Source: an uncultured Desulfobacca sp. (lineage in GTDB: Bacteria > Desulfobacterota > Desulfobaccia > Desulfobaccales > Desulfobaccaceae). From it: 5,579 nt of DNA. Location of the stretch: contig CALGOE010000201.1 in the NCBI GenBank assembly GCA_937958145.1, positions 1 to 5,579 of the forward strand. The letters run 5' to 3'. Both the position numbers and the translations under genes were made by a program. This document shows, piece by piece, positions 1-5,579 of the stretch. The notes beneath the pieces were generated by a model. The model worked only from the letters and a program-made list of their open reading frames with translations, ran no database searches and was not told where the DNA came from. Each line of letters begins with the position of its first letter. Within the stretch, counting starts at the first letter, position 1.

Positions 1-185
1 CGGCCTTCCGGAAGGGCCACTCGGACTGTGCCGAGGATATCTGCCGGCTGCAGCGCCTGGGGAAGAATCACCTCTATGTCATCGAGTTGGGGCCGGACGA
101 GATCCACGAGAACGAGGCCGCCAGCATGTTGGCCGGGGCCCAGGCCATGGCCGGGAAGCTGATCTCCCGGGGCCGGGAAAAATAG
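1..185 (+). CDS. Molybdopterin-binding domain protein, 5' end outside window, probably truncated at 3' end
   Basis: The reading frame opens at base 3 and ends at TAG 183-185, giving 60 visible residues. The peptide contains AFRKGH, then EDI-x-RL-x2-LGKNHLYV and ELGPDEIHENEAA. From memory, this pattern is typical of the N-terminal part of the roughly 340-residue molybdopterin-binding proteins of anaerobic bacteria and archaea, which are related to MoaB/MogA/MoeA and usually encoded near Mo/W enzymes. In that family a much longer cofactor-binding region follows this stretch. Here the frame stops about 13 residues after the conserved ENEAA helix, so the gene looks truncated. No continuation is visible in the plus frames beyond 185, where the opposite strand encodes the FmdE zinc ribbon. 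It is convergent with the fmdE-like gene and overlaps it by 112 nt. It could be a short domain-only protein, but a 3'-truncated remnant is more likely. The family call is fairly good; the functional state is unknown. Confidence 0.6.
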   Translation, partial: AFRKGHSDCAEDICRLQRLGKNHLYVIELGPDEIHENEAASMLAGAQAMAGKLISRGREK

Positions 186-784
186 GCCCCGCCGGCGCAG
201 GGGCGGCACAGGACCTCGCCGTTGTCCCTTACCTCCCGGCCGTCCCGCACCACCTGACCGCAGCGTTGGCAGGCGACCTTGCGGCGGGTGGGGCCGGGCA
301 GGTCCAGCGGCGTCAGATCGACGGTGACCTCCTGGACTCTGAACATGATGGCATCGGGCATGACCTTATAGGCCTGGATCTGCTGCTGCACCGGGTCCAC
401 CAGGTCAGGGCAGAAGACGGCGGCCAGGTCCCGGGATTCCTCTGTGGAAATGATCCGGTAGGCCCGCTGGCTGGCCAGGTCCACAAAGGTGGCGGCCATG
501 ATGCCGTAGTCCACGAACTTCAGGGAGCGCCGGCCAAGTTTCACCTGGGTGACATGGGCCACGGCGTCGCCGGTGCAGCGGTCCATCTCCACAAAAATGA
601 TGAGCCGCTTCAGTTCCGGCAAGGTCGGGGGCACGGCAAACTTGAGCAGGCGCAGGCCCACCAAGGCCAGGCGCACGCCCACCACCTGCCCGGGACAGAG
701 GTGGCCGTGGGCCGCCACCGACTCAGCCAGGAGCTGCTCAAAGCGCTCGCCGGTTACTAACTCTAAGGAGTTTGCCTCAACCAT
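74..784 (-). CDS. FmdE family protein with C-terminal zinc ribbon
   Basis: The product is 236 residues and is named after subunit E of formylmethanofuran dehydrogenase. Outside methanogens these proteins are usually found beside molybdenum or tungsten enzymes, and their biochemical role is not settled. The FmdE domain starts with H26-G-H28-L-C30-P-G and continues through E66-M-D-R-C70-T-G-D73-A and K89-F-V-D92-Y-G94, the usual conserved blocks with candidate metal ligands His, Cys and Asp. A zinc ribbon follows: C172-x2-C175 and C193-x2-C196. Family members normally end a few residues after this ribbon, at about residue 202 here (AGGAYF). This frame instead adds 34 residues that are antisense to the plus-strand molybdopterin-binding gene and look like read-through. 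I chose the ATG at 784 because GGGGA lies 6 nt upstream and the FmdE homology begins shortly after. The frame is open to an ATG at 979, but that extension is low-complexity Pro/Leu/Arg from a C-rich intergenic tract. No signal peptide is seen, so it is probably cytoplasmic. A role in cofactor or enzyme maturation is inferred from context. Confidence 0.85.
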   Translation of the reverse strand: MVEANSLELVTGERFEQLLAESVAAHGHLCPGQVVGVRLALVGLRLLKFAVPPTLPELKRLIIFVEMDRCTGDAVAHVTQVKLGRRSLKFVDYGIMAATFVDLASQRAYRIISTEESRDLAAVFCPDLVDPVQQQIQAYKVMPDAIMFRVQEVTVDLTPLDLPGPTRRKVACQRCGQVVRDGREVRDNGEVLCRPCAGGAYFSRPREISFPAMAWAPANMLAASFSWISSGPNSMT

Positions 785-790
785 GCGTCT

Positions 791-795
791 TCCCC
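791..795 (-). promoter_or_regulatory. Ribosome binding site of the fmdE-like gene
   Basis: The minus strand reads GGGGA followed by AGACGC and then ATG, a 6-nt spacer. It is a modest match to the Shine-Dalgarno consensus, but it supports the start at 784 over the longer open frame from 979. Confidence 0.5.
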
Positions 796-839
796 GGGCG
801 CAATCTCCGCAGACCGCCCGCTGCCTGGAGAATAGGTTA

Positions 840-848
840 ATTTTAACA
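840..848 (-). promoter_or_regulatory. Possible extended -10 promoter for the fmdE-like gene
   Basis: On the minus strand an AT-rich patch in otherwise GC-rich DNA contains TGTTAAAAT. This is an extended -10 (TG, one base, then TAAAAT, five of six matches to TATAAT). No good -35 is present at 17 nt, which is tolerable for an extended -10 promoter. The start of transcription would fall about 50 nt before the ATG at 784. It overlaps an inverted repeat at 841-857. This is a visual call only. Confidence 0.35.
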
Positions 849-857
849 TAATTAAAA
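841..857. repeat. AT-rich inverted repeat, possible operator
   Basis: TTTTAA (841-846), a 5-nt spacer and TTAAAA (852-857) form a perfect 6-bp dyad. It lies on the proposed -10 element of the fmdE-like gene, where a repressor would act. It matches neither the FNR nor the ModE consensus as I know them. Being AT-only, it could also be chance. Confidence 0.3.
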
Positions 858-908
858 GCATGCCACCGCCATTTTTTCTGGGCCTTGGGCAAAGCCGAAA
901 GCCCGAGT

Positions 909-946
909 GGGGGTTGGGGGAGGGGTTGCAGGGGAGGGGGCAGGGG
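909..946 (+). other. G-run tract with G-quadruplex potential (C-rich in the minus-strand transcript)
   Basis: Six runs of four or five G occur at 909-913, 916-920, 922-925, 931-934, 936-940 and 943-946, with linkers of 1 to 5 nt. The plus strand satisfies the usual four-run quadruplex pattern. The transcript of the oxidoreductase operon reads through the complementary C-rich, locally G-poor strand just after its last stop codon, which is the composition of Rho utilisation sites. The tract sits within the intergenic gap and codes for nothing I can support. Confidence 0.5.
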
Positions 947-972
947 CCCTCGGTCCCTGGCACCCTCCCCTG
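929..972 (-). terminator. GC-rich hairpin downstream of the oxidoreductase operon
   Basis: CAGGGGAGGG (929-938) and CCCTCCCCTG (963-972) are perfect 10-bp complementary arms. Inside them a second stem can form between about 941-948 and 952-959. The hairpin begins 14 nt after the oxidoreductase stop codon in the direction of transcription. No T-run follows it on the minus strand, so it is not a standard intrinsic terminator. It may instead protect the mRNA 3' end or work with Rho at the adjacent C-rich tract. On the plus strand a T5 run (979-983) follows after 6 nt, so weak termination in that direction is also conceivable. Confidence 0.45.
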
Positions 973-986
973 AAGGCATTTTTCCC

Positions 987-3900
987 CTACACCTTAACCA
1001 CCTTCACCGGGCTCTGGTAGAAAACGGCGCTGCCGCCCACCGGGTCCACCAGGCCGGTGTTTTTCAGCACCGGGTCCAGGCGCATGGCGGCGTTGGCATG
1101 GAAGCCGGTGGCCCGCCGGGGGTCGCCTGGTATGGTGACGCCGTCAATAATGAATTGACTGGCGCCGCCGGCCCAGTGGCCATGGCCCAGGGAGAAGGCC
1201 ACCACGCCGGGGCGGAGGCCCTGCTCCACCCGCACCCGGCCGATTATGGGCTTGAGGCGGCCGTTGCTCAGATCCCAGACGCCCTCGGGGTTGGTGGCCG
1301 AGACCACCTTAACCCGGTCTCCGGCCTTGAGGCCCAGGCGTTGGGTGTCCACCGGCGACATCTCCACATAGTTTTCGGGCGTGACTGCGGTCAGCCAATA
1401 ATTGCCGATGGTCCGGGATTTGGTGTGAGTAATGGTCTTGTAAGTGATTAAAGTCAGATCAAAGCCCTGGGGCGCATCGTCAATGAGTTTGCCGGTGCAG
1501 TCCTGGGGGCCTTCCAGGTACACGGCATGTCCGATATAGGGCTTGCCGGTCATGGAGTTTTTGGTGGTGACCAGATTATCGAAATAAATGCCCAGCATCT
1601 TGCCGTACTTATTAACCATCTGCCCACCCTTGTAGGCATCCCGATAGTTCTGAAAGCGGCCGCCCCGATTGAGGACGGTCACCACGTAGGGCCACCATTC
1701 CTCCCCCACCACCGCCTGCCAGCGTTTGAGGTCGAATACCGTGGGCGGCAGGTGCCGCCGGGCCTCGGCAAAGATCTTCATCTCTTCGGCTGAGGCCGGT
1801 TTGACCTTCTCCGAGCCGTCGGGTTTATCGCCAAAGGCGATGTTGGCCACCATCCGCAGGTAGAGGTCTTCGTCCCGTTTCAGGTGCTGGCCGGGGCCGA
1901 AGGCATTCTCGCCGAAGCCCGGGACCTTGAGCTTTTCGGCCAGACCCAGGATGAGGGACTCCATGCTCAGGGGCATCTGCTCGCCGAAGACCGTGACCGT
2001 GTCGGTGAGGGGCGCCGAGGCCGGCTGCCGGAAGGGCGCCACCTTGGGCGTCACCGAGGGGTGTGAACCGGAGAATTCCCAGCGCTCCAGATAGGTAAGG
2101 TCCGGGAAGATATAGTCGGCATACATGCTGGTCTCGCCGATGGTAATGTCCGAGGCGAAGATCAGCGGGATCTTCTTGGGATCGCTCAGGATTTCAATGA
2201 GTTTGTGGCCGGCCGGCAAAGCGTAGGTCGGCGCCGCCATGTAAAGGAATAAGGCCTTGATCTGATAGGGATACATATCCCCCATGCTGGGGATGACTTC
2301 CTGGTAAATATCGCTGGCAAAGGGGTACCAGACCCGCTTGGCCGGGAAACCTGCAAAAATTGTGCTCTTGTCATACTTGGCGTCATGGCGGATGATGGAG
2401 ATGCCCCAGGGCTTGAACTTTTTGTCCTGTTTGGCGGTGTCGAAGGGCTTGCCTTCTTTGTCGCCCACGATATCGTAGGTCGTGGCCTTGGACAGGCCCC
2501 CCATCCAGTCATGGTTGCCGATGAGGATGTTCAAAAACATGTAGGTAAGGACGTTGTAAAAACCCGAAGTGTGCTGGGAGACGCCCCGGTGCACATCGGC
2601 CACCGCCCGTTTGCCGTAGTTGGTGAACTCCCGGGCCAGCTCCCGGATGTCTTCTTCCCGCACCCCGGCCAGCTTGGCCCAATCGGTCGGACTCTTTTCC
2701 ATGGCCGTTTCTTTGTAGATCTGCAGGACGCTCTTGACGGGGATACCGTTGATGACGGTGTCCACCAAAAGGTCGCCGGTCACGGGCGTCTGTTCGTCGT
2801 TGGGGTCAAAGGGCTGGGGCTTGCCGTCTTTATAAACGACAAAGGCATCAAATTCCCATTCGCCGTCGCCCTTCTTTTTGGGCCGCTTTTGCGTGGGGAG
2901 GCCGAGATCCGACCCCCGCAGGAAGGTAAAGGGCACGCCGTCTTTCATCTTTACCAGCCAGGCGGCCTGGGTCCAGGTGGGTTCGTTCACCGCTTTGGCC
3001 GCCGCCTTGTTGGCGTTGGCCAGATACGTGGCATTGTACCGCTGGTTCTCCATGATCCAGCGGATCATGCCCCAACCCACGGCGGCGACGCCGTTGGGCC
3101 TGACCGGCAGCCATTTCCAGGCCCGGGCCGCGGTTTTGGAACAGCGGGGGTCCACCACGGCAATCTTGATGCCACTCTCGACGATCCCCTGGGAAACCTT
3201 GGCAGCCCGCCACGGGGGGCCGTAGTTGGCCTCATAGGGGCTGGAACCCACAAAGAGGATGAACTCGGCATTGCCCAGGTCACCCTGCCAATAAAATTTG
3301 CTGCCGCCGGTAAATTTCCCCTCGTCAAACTGGTCGCTCATGGCCTTGCAGGTGAAATAGAGGGAGCCCTGGCAGACGGTGGTGTGGCCGTGGGTGTTGA
3401 TGGTGCCCAGGCCGGCGTTAAAAAAGCGCTTCAGCAATTCGGACCGCCCGGCCTTGAGCCGGCCCCAATTGAAGCAGATCTGGTTGTTCTTGAGGCCCAG
3501 GTCCGGGTGGTCGGGGTCAATGAGATATTTCAAGTTATCGGCATGTTTGGCCTTGAATTCGTCCAGGGTCATCTTCTTGGCCGCCACCTGGGCCGCGTCT
3601 TCGGCCAAAGCCGCCGAGACCTTGGGATCCCGACAGGCCCACAGGTCCTTGAGGCCCTCCACCTTGCCTTCGCCGAACAGGTCGCCGCCGTTGACGATTT
3701 CGCTGATGGCCTGGTCAAAGGGGATAACCTGCCACTTGTTCTCGCCCCGTTTGCCGGCCCGCTTCAAGACCTTGACGATCCGGTAGGGGTCATAGAGGGT
3801 CTGGATGCCGGCCTGGCCCTTGGGGCAGATGGCCCCTTCAATGGTGGCCGCCTCTTGAATGGGCGTCTCGTATTTGAGGTTGGGGGTCAGGGTCCAGGAG

Positions 3901-4199
3901 CTGTAGGGATTGCCGTCGATCTTGGCCACCATGCCCTCCACCAGCTTGACCTTGATGCCGCAGTTGGTGTTGCACTGCTGACAGACCGAGTAAATCTGGT
4001 TCTCCGGCTTATAATGCACATAATTGTCGCCGATGTTGAGGCGCTGCCAGTCCTGCGGCGTCATGGCCATCGCCATCTTGGCCAAACAAGTAGAGGCGGC
4101 CAGCGACCCGCCCAGAAAAGCGGAGCATTTAAGGAATTCCCGCCGATCAACCCGGTGGTTGAATATCTCTTTCAAACCCTGCACATGGATTTTAGACAT
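987..4199 (-). CDS. Tat-exported molybdopterin oxidoreductase catalytic subunit, TtrA-like
   Basis: The product is 1070 residues, close to tetrathionate reductase TtrA (about 1020) and longer than most formate dehydrogenase or PsrA/PhsA catalytic subunits. The N-terminus has a twin-arginine motif (D18-R-R-E-F-L-K24) and a hydrophobic stretch to about residue 46, so it should be exported folded with its cofactor. A 4Fe-4S cluster motif follows: C73-x2-C76-x3-C80-x44-C125, then P-K-G. In HGHTTVC276QGS, Cys276 stands where the DMSO reductase family supplies the Mo/W ligand, as in tetrathionate, thiosulfate/polysulfide and arsenate reductases. The central MopB domain includes ETSMYADYIFPD (689-700) and LERWEFSGSHP (704-714). 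The C-terminal cofactor-binding domain runs from about 925 to the end, with HGHWAGGAS (1006-1014) and a DPVGGSAVFY ending (1052-1061) that recalls TtrA. The gene is last in a B-C-A operon, overlaps the NrfD gene by 8 nt and has its own AAAGGAG site. Tetrathionate, another sulfur oxyanion, arsenate or selenate are all possible substrates. The family call is strong, the substrate open. Confidence 0.9.
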   Translation of the reverse strand: MSKIHVQGLKEIFNHRVDRREFLKCSAFLGGSLAASTCLAKMAMAMTPQDWQRLNIGDNYVHYKPENQIYSVCQQCNTNCGIKVKLVEGMVAKIDGNPYSSWTLTPNLKYETPIQEAATIEGAICPKGQAGIQTLYDPYRIVKVLKRAGKRGENKWQVIPFDQAISEIVNGGDLFGEGKVEGLKDLWACRDPKVSAALAEDAAQVAAKKMTLDEFKAKHADNLKYLIDPDHPDLGLKNNQICFNWGRLKAGRSELLKRFFNAGLGTINTHGHTTVCQGSLYFTCKAMSDQFDEGKFTGGSKFYWQGDLGNAEFILFVGSSPYEANYGPPWRAAKVSQGIVESGIKIAVVDPRCSKTAARAWKWLPVRPNGVAAVGWGMIRWIMENQRYNATYLANANKAAAKAVNEPTWTQAAWLVKMKDGVPFTFLRGSDLGLPTQKRPKKKGDGEWEFDAFVVYKDGKPQPFDPNDEQTPVTGDLLVDTVINGIPVKSVLQIYKETAMEKSPTDWAKLAGVREEDIRELAREFTNYGKRAVADVHRGVSQHTSGFYNVLTYMFLNILIGNHDWMGGLSKATTYDIVGDKEGKPFDTAKQDKKFKPWGISIIRHDAKYDKSTIFAGFPAKRVWYPFASDIYQEVIPSMGDMYPYQIKALFLYMAAPTYALPAGHKLIEILSDPKKIPLIFASDITIGETSMYADYIFPDLTYLERWEFSGSHPSVTPKVAPFRQPASAPLTDTVTVFGEQMPLSMESLILGLAEKLKVPGFGENAFGPGQHLKRDEDLYLRMVANIAFGDKPDGSEKVKPASAEEMKIFAEARRHLPPTVFDLKRWQAVVGEEWWPYVVTVLNRGGRFQNYRDAYKGGQMVNKYGKMLGIYFDNLVTTKNSMTGKPYIGHAVYLEGPQDCTGKLIDDAPQGFDLTLITYKTITHTKSRTIGNYWLTAVTPENYVEMSPVDTQRLGLKAGDRVKVVSATNPEGVWDLSNGRLKPIIGRVRVEQGLRPGVVAFSLGHGHWAGGASQFIIDGVTIPGDPRRATGFHANAAMRLDPVLKNTGLVDPVGGSAVFYQSPVKVVKV

Positions 4200-5427
4200 G
4201 GTTCTCTTCTCCTTTCCCGGCGGCGACCAGCGGCAGGTAGCGGGTGCCCAACAAGAACGCCAAAAGACCCAGGGAAAAGACCCAGAGGCTGGTCAGCCAC
4301 TCCACGAGATTGGGGAAATATTCAATGGTCCGCAGCCGCCAGTGATAGAAGGTGTTTTCCAACCCCTCCAGTTTGTACACGGCCTGATCCGGAATGACGA
4401 AATTGAGCCGGACCGCAATGAAACAAAGGATGATTAAGGCGCAGGCCCAGGCCACTTTGTTGGCCTCCTCGGGATAGGCCATGAGCAGGGCCAGGGGAAT
4501 GAGACTGCCGATGAGCAGATGGACGATCCAGAAGACCCACCAGTATGGGCCAAAGGCAATGATATCCAGGCTGGCCCGCTCAATGATGACGCCGGTGCGA
4601 TAGCCCACAAAGAACTGCAGGGCTTCGAGAAAGAGAAAGGTGACCATGAGGAAGCGCACCACTCGGCCCAGATAATGCACCATGGCATCATCAATTCTAA
4701 AGATAAAAATCAGGAAAGTAATGAGGGCGCCACCGGACAGCAGGGCGGTGATGATAAACAACAAGGGGGTGAGGGCGCCGTTCCAGATGGGGCGGTTTAA
4801 GAGAATGGCGAAGATGGCGCCATTGACGCCGTAAAAGATCAAACCCACCGGCAGACTGATAATGGAAAGCCAGCGGACCCATTTATCATCTTGTTGTCGG
4901 TCTGCTGAGGTATATTGCTTTTTGCCAAAAGAAAGCCAACGATACAAGGTTTGGCCGGGCCGCCCCTCTTCCTGCGACCAGTTGACCAGCCGTTCCCGCA
5001 GCAGGAAGTAACACTCCAGGAGATAGATAATGATCATGGCATTGGTGAAGATCACCATCCAAAAGATCATGGAGTAGAAGCCCGGGGACAGGATGAAACG
5101 ATAGGTCCGGGAAAAATGGCCCAGATCAAAGCTGATCATGATCACTTCGCTGATGATCACCACCAGCACCGTAAAGGCTGCCAAAGGGCCGACAGGTTTG
5201 AAAATCTTGACCCGGAAGACGTAGGTCAGAATCGTAATCAAAAAGGCCCCGGCCGTGAGGCCCAGAAAGAGAAGATAGACCGCCACCCACATGCCCCAGG
5301 GCACATAGGAACCCAGGGCGGTGGCGTGTTTGCCATAAATCAAAACATTGATCACCCCATAGCTGCCGATAATAAGGCCGGCGATGGCAGCTGCCAGGAG
5401 GGTCTTATAGATGCGAAATTCGGTCAT
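4192..5427 (-). CDS. NrfD/PsrC-family membrane subunit (quinone-interacting)
   Basis: The product is 411 residues and highly hydrophobic. By eye there are ten membrane segments, at about 8-31, 44-71, 81-101, 117-143, 184-209, 216-244, 254-277, 291-317, 323-343 and 373-395. A hydrophilic loop of about 40 residues (144-183) separates segments 4 and 5. Family signatures include YVPWGMWVAVYL (41-52), GLTAGAFL (56-63) and a DLGH motif (101-104) after segment 3. NrfD-family proteins carry no haem and exchange electrons with quinones, passing them to or from an adjacent iron-sulfur subunit. Here the partners would be the ferredoxin subunit upstream and the catalytic subunit downstream. The protein is longer than TtrC (about 340) and closer in size to the ten-helix HmcC/DsrP/QrcD type. 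The start at 5427 is supported by AAGGGGG 7 nt upstream. The last codons overlap the next gene's start (ATGTCTAA), indicating translational coupling. Confidence 0.92.
   Translation of the reverse strand: MTEFRIYKTLLAAAIAGLIIGSYGVINVLIYGKHATALGSYVPWGMWVAVYLLFLGLTAGAFLITILTYVFRVKIFKPVGPLAAFTVLVVIISEVIMISFDLGHFSRTYRFILSPGFYSMIFWMVIFTNAMIIIYLLECYFLLRERLVNWSQEEGRPGQTLYRWLSFGKKQYTSADRQQDDKWVRWLSIISLPVGLIFYGVNGAIFAILLNRPIWNGALTPLLFIITALLSGGALITFLIFIFRIDDAMVHYLGRVVRFLMVTFLFLEALQFFVGYRTGVIIERASLDIIAFGPYWWVFWIVHLLIGSLIPLALLMAYPEEANKVAWACALIILCFIAVRLNFVIPDQAVYKLEGLENTFYHWRLRTIEYFPNLVEWLTSLWVFSLGLLAFLLGTRYLPLVAAGKGEENHV
4209..4215 (-). promoter_or_regulatory. Ribosome binding site of the oxidoreductase gene
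   Basis: AAAGGAG on the minus strand lies 9 nt before the ATG at 4199, inside the last codons of the NrfD gene. It is a near-perfect Shine-Dalgarno. It fixes the start 18 codons before the twin-arginine pair and gives the large catalytic subunit independent ribosome loading beside coupling. Confidence 0.75.
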
Positions 5428-5434
5428 GGCGGCG

Positions 5435-5441
5435 CCCCCTT
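5435..5441 (-). promoter_or_regulatory. Ribosome binding site of the NrfD gene
   Basis: AAGGGGG on the minus strand overlaps the TAA stop of the upstream iron-sulfur subunit and lies 7 nt before the ATG at 5427. This placement suits reinitiation by ribosomes finishing the upstream gene. Confidence 0.6.
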
Positions 5442-5579
5442 ACTTGAGATAAGAAACCGCAGGCTGCGTCCCCAGATCTTCTTTGATGCGGAAGATCCGA
5501 GGCGAACCCAGCAATTCGGCCAGCAGGCTGTCCTGGTCGGTGCGATCGCCAAAGATGGTCGCCCGGCCGATGCAGGTGG
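5440..5579 (-). CDS. 4Fe-4S electron-transfer subunit (TtrB/PsrB-like), C-terminal end only
   Basis: Only the last 45 codons and the TAA stop are inside the window; the 5' part lies beyond 5579. The visible peptide begins TCIGRATIFGD, which fits the end of the last cysteine cluster in the four-cluster ferredoxin-like subunits of molybdopterin oxidoreductases. It continues with a D-x-DSLLAELL helix and ends in LGTQPAVSYLK, matching the usual GT-x-P-x-V-x-YL ending of TtrB/PsrB/NrfC-type proteins. The role would be to relay electrons between the catalytic subunit and the NrfD protein on the outer face of the membrane. It is the most upstream gene seen here and ends 12 nt before the NrfD start. 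Whether it carries its own Tat signal, as TtrB does, cannot be seen. Confidence 0.8.
   Translation of the reverse strand, partial: TCIGRATIFGDRTDQDSLLAELLGSPRIFRIKEDLGTQPAVSYLK

Noticed and set aside
266..760. Plus-strand open frame antisense to the FmdE gene
   Set aside because: It mirrors the FmdE reading frame and shows no family motif. The FmdE metal-binding blocks and zinc ribbon are on the minus strand.
846..872. Sigma-54 promoter around TGGCATGC upstream of the FmdE gene
   Set aside because: A TGGCA-like half is present on the minus strand, but there is no GC element at the required spacing downstream.
785..979. N-terminal extension of the FmdE frame up to an ATG at 979
   Set aside because: The 65 extra residues are Pro/Leu/Arg-rich translation of the C-rich intergenic tract and hairpin, upstream of the likely promoter. 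The ATG at 784 has a ribosome binding site and fits the family start.
972..983. Standard intrinsic terminator for a plus-strand gene using the T-run at 979-983
   Set aside because: No plus-strand gene ends nearby (the only one stops at 185), and the T-run is separated from the hairpin by 6 nt.
987..4199. Formate dehydrogenase alpha subunit
   Set aside because: There is no in-frame TGA/selenocysteine at the ligand site (TGC codes Cys276). The length and the C-terminal GHW and DPVGGSAVFY features fit the TtrA branch better. Cys-type formate dehydrogenases exist, so this rests on overall pattern.
2385..4397. Long (670-codon) plus-strand open frame antisense to the oxidoreductase gene
   Set aside because: It is a GC-driven shadow. 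The minus strand here carries clear Fe-S, Mo-ligand and MopB motifs, while the plus translation is Gly/Val/Leu/Asp-rich with no recognisable domain.

Overview
The window reads as a molybdenum/tungsten-enzyme neighbourhood from a GC-rich anaerobic or facultatively respiring bacterium. The gene set resembles that of sulfur-metabolising Desulfobacterota (a membrane-bound molybdopterin oxidoreductase, an NrfD-type quinone-interacting subunit, an FmdE protein and a molybdopterin-binding-domain protein). The taxonomic suggestion rests on gene content only and is tentative.

Right to left on the minus strand (5579 to 987) lies most of a three-gene operon in B-C-A order. It contains the last 45 codons of a 4Fe-4S ferredoxin-like electron-transfer subunit (cut by the window edge), a 411-residue NrfD/PsrC-family integral membrane protein, and a 1070-residue Tat-exported molybdopterin oxidoreductase. 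The catalytic subunit looks most like tetrathionate reductase TtrA and its arsenate/selenate reductase relatives. The first two genes are 12 nt apart and the last two overlap by 8 nt, so they are almost certainly co-transcribed and translationally coupled. The expected complex has an exported catalytic subunit, a four-cluster iron-sulfur relay, and a membrane subunit exchanging electrons with the quinone pool. The natural substrate cannot be fixed from sequence alone.

A 202-bp intergenic region (785-986) follows. It holds a GC-rich hairpin just after the oxidoreductase stop codon, a tract with six runs of four or five G on the plus strand (C-rich in the mRNA), and an AT-rich patch with a plausible extended -10 promoter for the next gene.

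The minus-strand gene at 74-784 encodes an FmdE-family protein with a C-terminal zinc ribbon. Its last 37 codons, plus the stop codon, run antisense through the end of a plus-strand gene (1-185). That gene's visible part matches a domain of a molybdopterin-binding protein but stops much earlier than I would expect. Both tails look altered at about position 180, which suggests a rearrangement junction where a molybdopterin-binding gene was cut and the FmdE gene lost its original stop codon. This junction is the oddest thing in the window. I see no mobile element, CRISPR array, tRNA or rRNA.
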